Source of the DNA: an uncultured beta proteobacterium
GTDB taxonomy: Bacteria > Pseudomonadota > Gammaproteobacteria > Burkholderiales > Burkholderiaceae
Assembly: GCA_903909925.1 (NCBI GenBank)
Contig: CAIVXR010000186.1
Span: forward strand, 1-8,154
Length of the DNA stretch: 8,154 nucleotides
Direction of reading: 5' to 3'
This document shows positions 6,123 to 8,154 of this stretch, piece by piece. The translations under genes and the position numbers were made by a program. Every line of letters begins with the position of its first letter. Positions within the stretch are counted from its first letter, which is position 1. Under the pieces are notes generated by a model, which was not told where the DNA came from, did no database searches, and saw only the letters and a program-made list of their open reading frames with translations.

Positions 6123-6896
6123 TTAGTGAATATCTTTCCAATAAGCCTTATTCAAGCGCCATGCCAAGAGTGTGAAAATCGCCAAGAACAAGAGCACTAC
6201 AACACCAATACGCTTGCGCTCTAGCTGCACTGGCTCAGCCATCCATGACATAAAGGCAACTAAGTCTGCAATATTGTCATCATATTCTTGTGGCTTCATG
6301 GTTCCAGGAGTTAGCTGCTCAAACCCAACAAAGACTTTTTCCATTCTGCCTTCGTCATGCGGGTCTTTACGCTCTTCAAACTTCGCAGCGCGCTCACCCT
6401 GCAACTGCCAAAGCACATGTGGCATACCTACGTTTGGATAAACCAAATTATTCCAGCCAGTTGGACGATCATCATCCTTATAGAATGTACGGAAGTACGT
6501 GTAGAGCCAATCGGTGCCGCGTGCTCTTGCTTCAACTGATAAATCCGGTGGAACTTTACCAAACCATACTTTGGCATCTTTTGGTGACATCGCAATGGTC
6601 ATTAAATCACCAACCTTAGCATCGGTCAAAATCAAGTTGTCTTTGATTTGCTGATCGGTCAAGCCAATATCGCGCAAACGGTTATAACGCACACTAACAG
6701 CAGCGTGGCAGTTCAAGCAATAGTTCACAAAAATCTTTGCGCCGTTTTGTAAAGAAGCATTGTTGCTGACGCGGTTAGGTGCCTTATCTAAAGGAAAGCC
6801 ACCTTCATTTGCGCTTGCAGTAGCGCCAAAGCCCAGGGCAACAACTAATACTGTTACGTGGCACAAGCCCATCAAAGTTTGCAGAATTTGTTTCAT
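6123..6896 (-). CDS. petC: Cytochrome c1 of the ubiquinol:cytochrome c oxidoreductase (bc1 complex)
   Basis: A 257-residue cytochrome c1, the haem c subunit that takes electrons from the Rieske protein and passes them to soluble or membrane cytochrome c on the periplasmic side. A Sec signal peptide covers about residues 1-29, with a likely cut after Ala-Ser-Ala. The haem attachment site CLNCH is at 60-64, with the conserved RYNRLRDIGL segment just after it. Met158 in YPNVGMPHVLW is the probable sixth iron ligand. The C-terminus has one membrane anchor (about 230-247) and a short cytoplasmic tail, NKAYWKDIH. The ATG at 6896 is preceded by AGGA at good spacing. It follows petB by 41 bases and precedes sspA by 97 bases. 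Length and motif order are normal for the family. Confidence 0.97.
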   Translation of the reverse strand: MKQILQTLMGLCHVTVLVVALGFGATASANEGGFPLDKAPNRVSNNASLQNGAKIFVNYCLNCHAAVSVRYNRLRDIGLTDQQIKDNLILTDAKVGDLMTIAMSPKDAKVWFGKVPPDLSVEARARGTDWLYTYFRTFYKDDDRPTGWNNLVYPNVGMPHVLWQLQGERAAKFEERKDPHDEGRMEKVFVGFEQLTPGTMKPQEYDDNIADLVAFMSWMAEPVQLERKRIGVVVLLFLAIFTLLAWRLNKAYWKDIH

Positions 6897-6937
6897 ACTA
6901 GTTCCTAATTTCTCTTAGCTGTTATCTCAGGCGTGAA

Positions 6938-8154
6938 TTAATGGGACTCAAAAGTAACGCGTGTTGGAACCGGCTTAAATGTACCAAGCTTGCTCCAGAA
7001 CGGCATTGCCAAGAAAAAGCCCAGATAGTAAATAGTACAAATCTGAGAAATCTTTTCATATACGGGTGAAGGTGGCTCGATGCCCAAGTAACCCAAAATT
7101 ACAAAGGTCACTACAAAGATGCCATAAATATATTTATGGAACTGAGGACGATAGCGGATGGACTTCACTGGGGAGTGATCTAACCATGGCAAGAAGAACA
7201 GGATCACTACAGAAGCGCCCATGATCACAACACCCCAGAACTTCGCATCAAGCACATAAAAACCACCAGCCAAAACTAGTGCGATGGCCACGCAAGCACC
7301 CTTCACCTTGAAATCTTTAGACTGAAGGGCAAACATTCCCAATATCACTGCCAAGAAAATCCACAAAGGCGTTAAGAAGCTAGAAGTGGTTGCACGCAAC
7401 ATAGAGTAGAACGGCGTGAAATACCAGACTGGTGCAATATGCGAAGGGGTTACAAATGGGTTCGCTGGTATGAAGTTATTTGCCTCTAAGAAGTAACCGC
7501 CCATCTCTGGTGCGAAGAAAACAATCGCAGCAAAAATGATCAAGAAACCGCCCAGATACATCACGTCATGAACGCTATAAAAAGGATGGAAAGGAATGCC
7601 ATCAACAGGATGACCCTTTGCATCTAAATTCTCTTTAATTTCTACACCATCAGGATTATTTGAGCCTACTTCATGCAATGCAAGGATATGCGCTGCCACT
7701 AATCCAATGAGTACTAATGGAATGGCAATCACGTGAAACGCAAAGAAGCGGTTAAGGGTAGCATCGCCAACAACATAATCGCCGCGTAACCACAAAGAAA
7801 GATCTGGACCAATCAATGGGATTGCAGAGAATAAATTCACAATGACTTGAGCGCCCCAGTAGGACATTTGTCCCCATGGAAGCAAGTATCCAAAGAATGC
7901 CTCGCCCATCAAGGCCAAGAAAATTGCGCAACCAAAAATCCAAATCAGTTCACGTGGCTTACGATATGAACCGTAAATCAAGCCGCGGAACATGTGCATG
8001 TAAACCACCACAAAGAACATCGAGGCGCCAGTCGAATGCATGTAACGAATGAGCCAACCGAAAGGAACCTCACGCATGATGTATTCAACAGACTCAAATG
8101 CCTTGGCAGCATCTGGCTTGTAGTTCATGGTCAAGAAAATACCGGTAGTGATCT
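6938..8154 (-). CDS. petB: Cytochrome b of the bc1 complex (5' end outside window)
   Basis: The core membrane subunit that oxidises quinol at the Qo site and carries haems bL and bH. The frame stays open to the right edge (Ile-Thr-Thr-Gly-Ile-Phe before the TTG at 8134), matching the end of the first conserved helix, so about the first 50-60 residues lie outside and that TTG is not a start. Counting from 8134, His33 and His47 (YMHSTGAS, VYMHMFRG) and His134 and His149 (FAFHVIAIP, AAHILALHEVGSNNP) are the haem ligands. Helix D thus has 15-residue spacing, while mitochondria and Rhodobacter have 14. The Qo motif is PVWY (235-238), where many enzymes have PEWY. Further C-terminal helices extend well beyond the b6f-type length, as in full bc1 cytochrome b. 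petC follows 41 bases downstream; the Rieske gene is expected upstream, beyond the window. Confidence 0.97.
   Translation of the reverse strand, partial: ITTGIFLTMNYKPDAAKAFESVEYIMREVPFGWLIRYMHSTGASMFFVVVYMHMFRGLIYGSYRKPRELIWIFGCAIFLALMGEAFFGYLLPWGQMSYWGAQVIVNLFSAIPLIGPDLSLWLRGDYVVGDATLNRFFAFHVIAIPLVLIGLVAAHILALHEVGSNNPDGVEIKENLDAKGHPVDGIPFHPFYSVHDVMYLGGFLIIFAAIVFFAPEMGGYFLEANNFIPANPFVTPSHIAPVWYFTPFYSMLRATTSSFLTPLWIFLAVILGMFALQSKDFKVKGACVAIALVLAGGFYVLDAKFWGVVIMGASVVILFFLPWLDHSPVKSIRYRPQFHKYIYGIFVVTFVILGYLGIEPPSPVYEKISQICTIYYLGFFLAMPFWSKLGTFKPVPTRVTFESH

Noticed and set aside
6172..6619. Overlapping + strand open frames opposite cytochrome c1
   Set aside because: They lie antisense to a confidently identified gene, have low-complexity Ser/Cys/Thr-rich translations and no ribosome sites.
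8132..8134. TTG as the start codon of cytochrome b
   Set aside because: The frame continues to the window edge with conserved residues (TTGIFLTMNYKP region), so the gene is simply cut by the window.

Overview
The window looks like an ordinary chromosomal segment of a low-to-moderate GC betaproteobacterium. Protein similarity and gene order point to Burkholderiaceae, and a Polynucleobacter-type freshwater bacterium is my best guess; the genus is inferred from memory of related proteins, not tested. Supporting this are the bc1-complex genes followed by sspA and sspB, a phasin (polyhydroxyalkanoate granule protein), a CGFS monothiol glutaredoxin and beta/gamma-type cytochrome b features.

Left part (1-2242): the 3' part of a Grx4/GrxD-type glutaredoxin gene runs into rmuC on the + strand, separated by 18 bases. 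rmuC converges on a phasin gene on the - strand, with a possible weak bidirectional terminator between them. The 174-base divergent region upstream of the phasin (about 2243-2416) carries TGCA-rich repeats and candidate promoters, and leads into an MHS-family major facilitator transporter on the + strand that probably starts with TTG.

Middle (3778-4960): a lone GT-B type glycosyltransferase gene on the - strand converges on the transporter with 11 bases between stops. Its start lies only 30 bases downstream of a complete tRNA-Thr(UGU) with encoded CCA.

Right part (4978-8154): reading right to left on the - strand come cytochrome b (5' end outside the window), cytochrome c1, SspA, SspB and then the tRNA. 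This is the well-known arrangement of bc1-complex genes followed by the stringent-starvation genes. Cytochromes b and c1 form two of the three catalytic subunits of the quinol:cytochrome c oxidoreductase; the Rieske gene would be expected just beyond the right edge. SspA is an RNA-polymerase-associated starvation protein and SspB is the ClpXP adaptor for ssrA-tagged proteins. Small hairpins lie in the petC-sspA gap and across the sspA stop codon.

I found no CRISPR array, insertion sequence, toxin-antitoxin pair, phage gene or clear new system. The best candidates for a second look are the isolated glycosyltransferase beside the tRNA, the TGCA-rich divergent regulatory region, and the variant Qo motif and haem-ligand spacing in cytochrome b.
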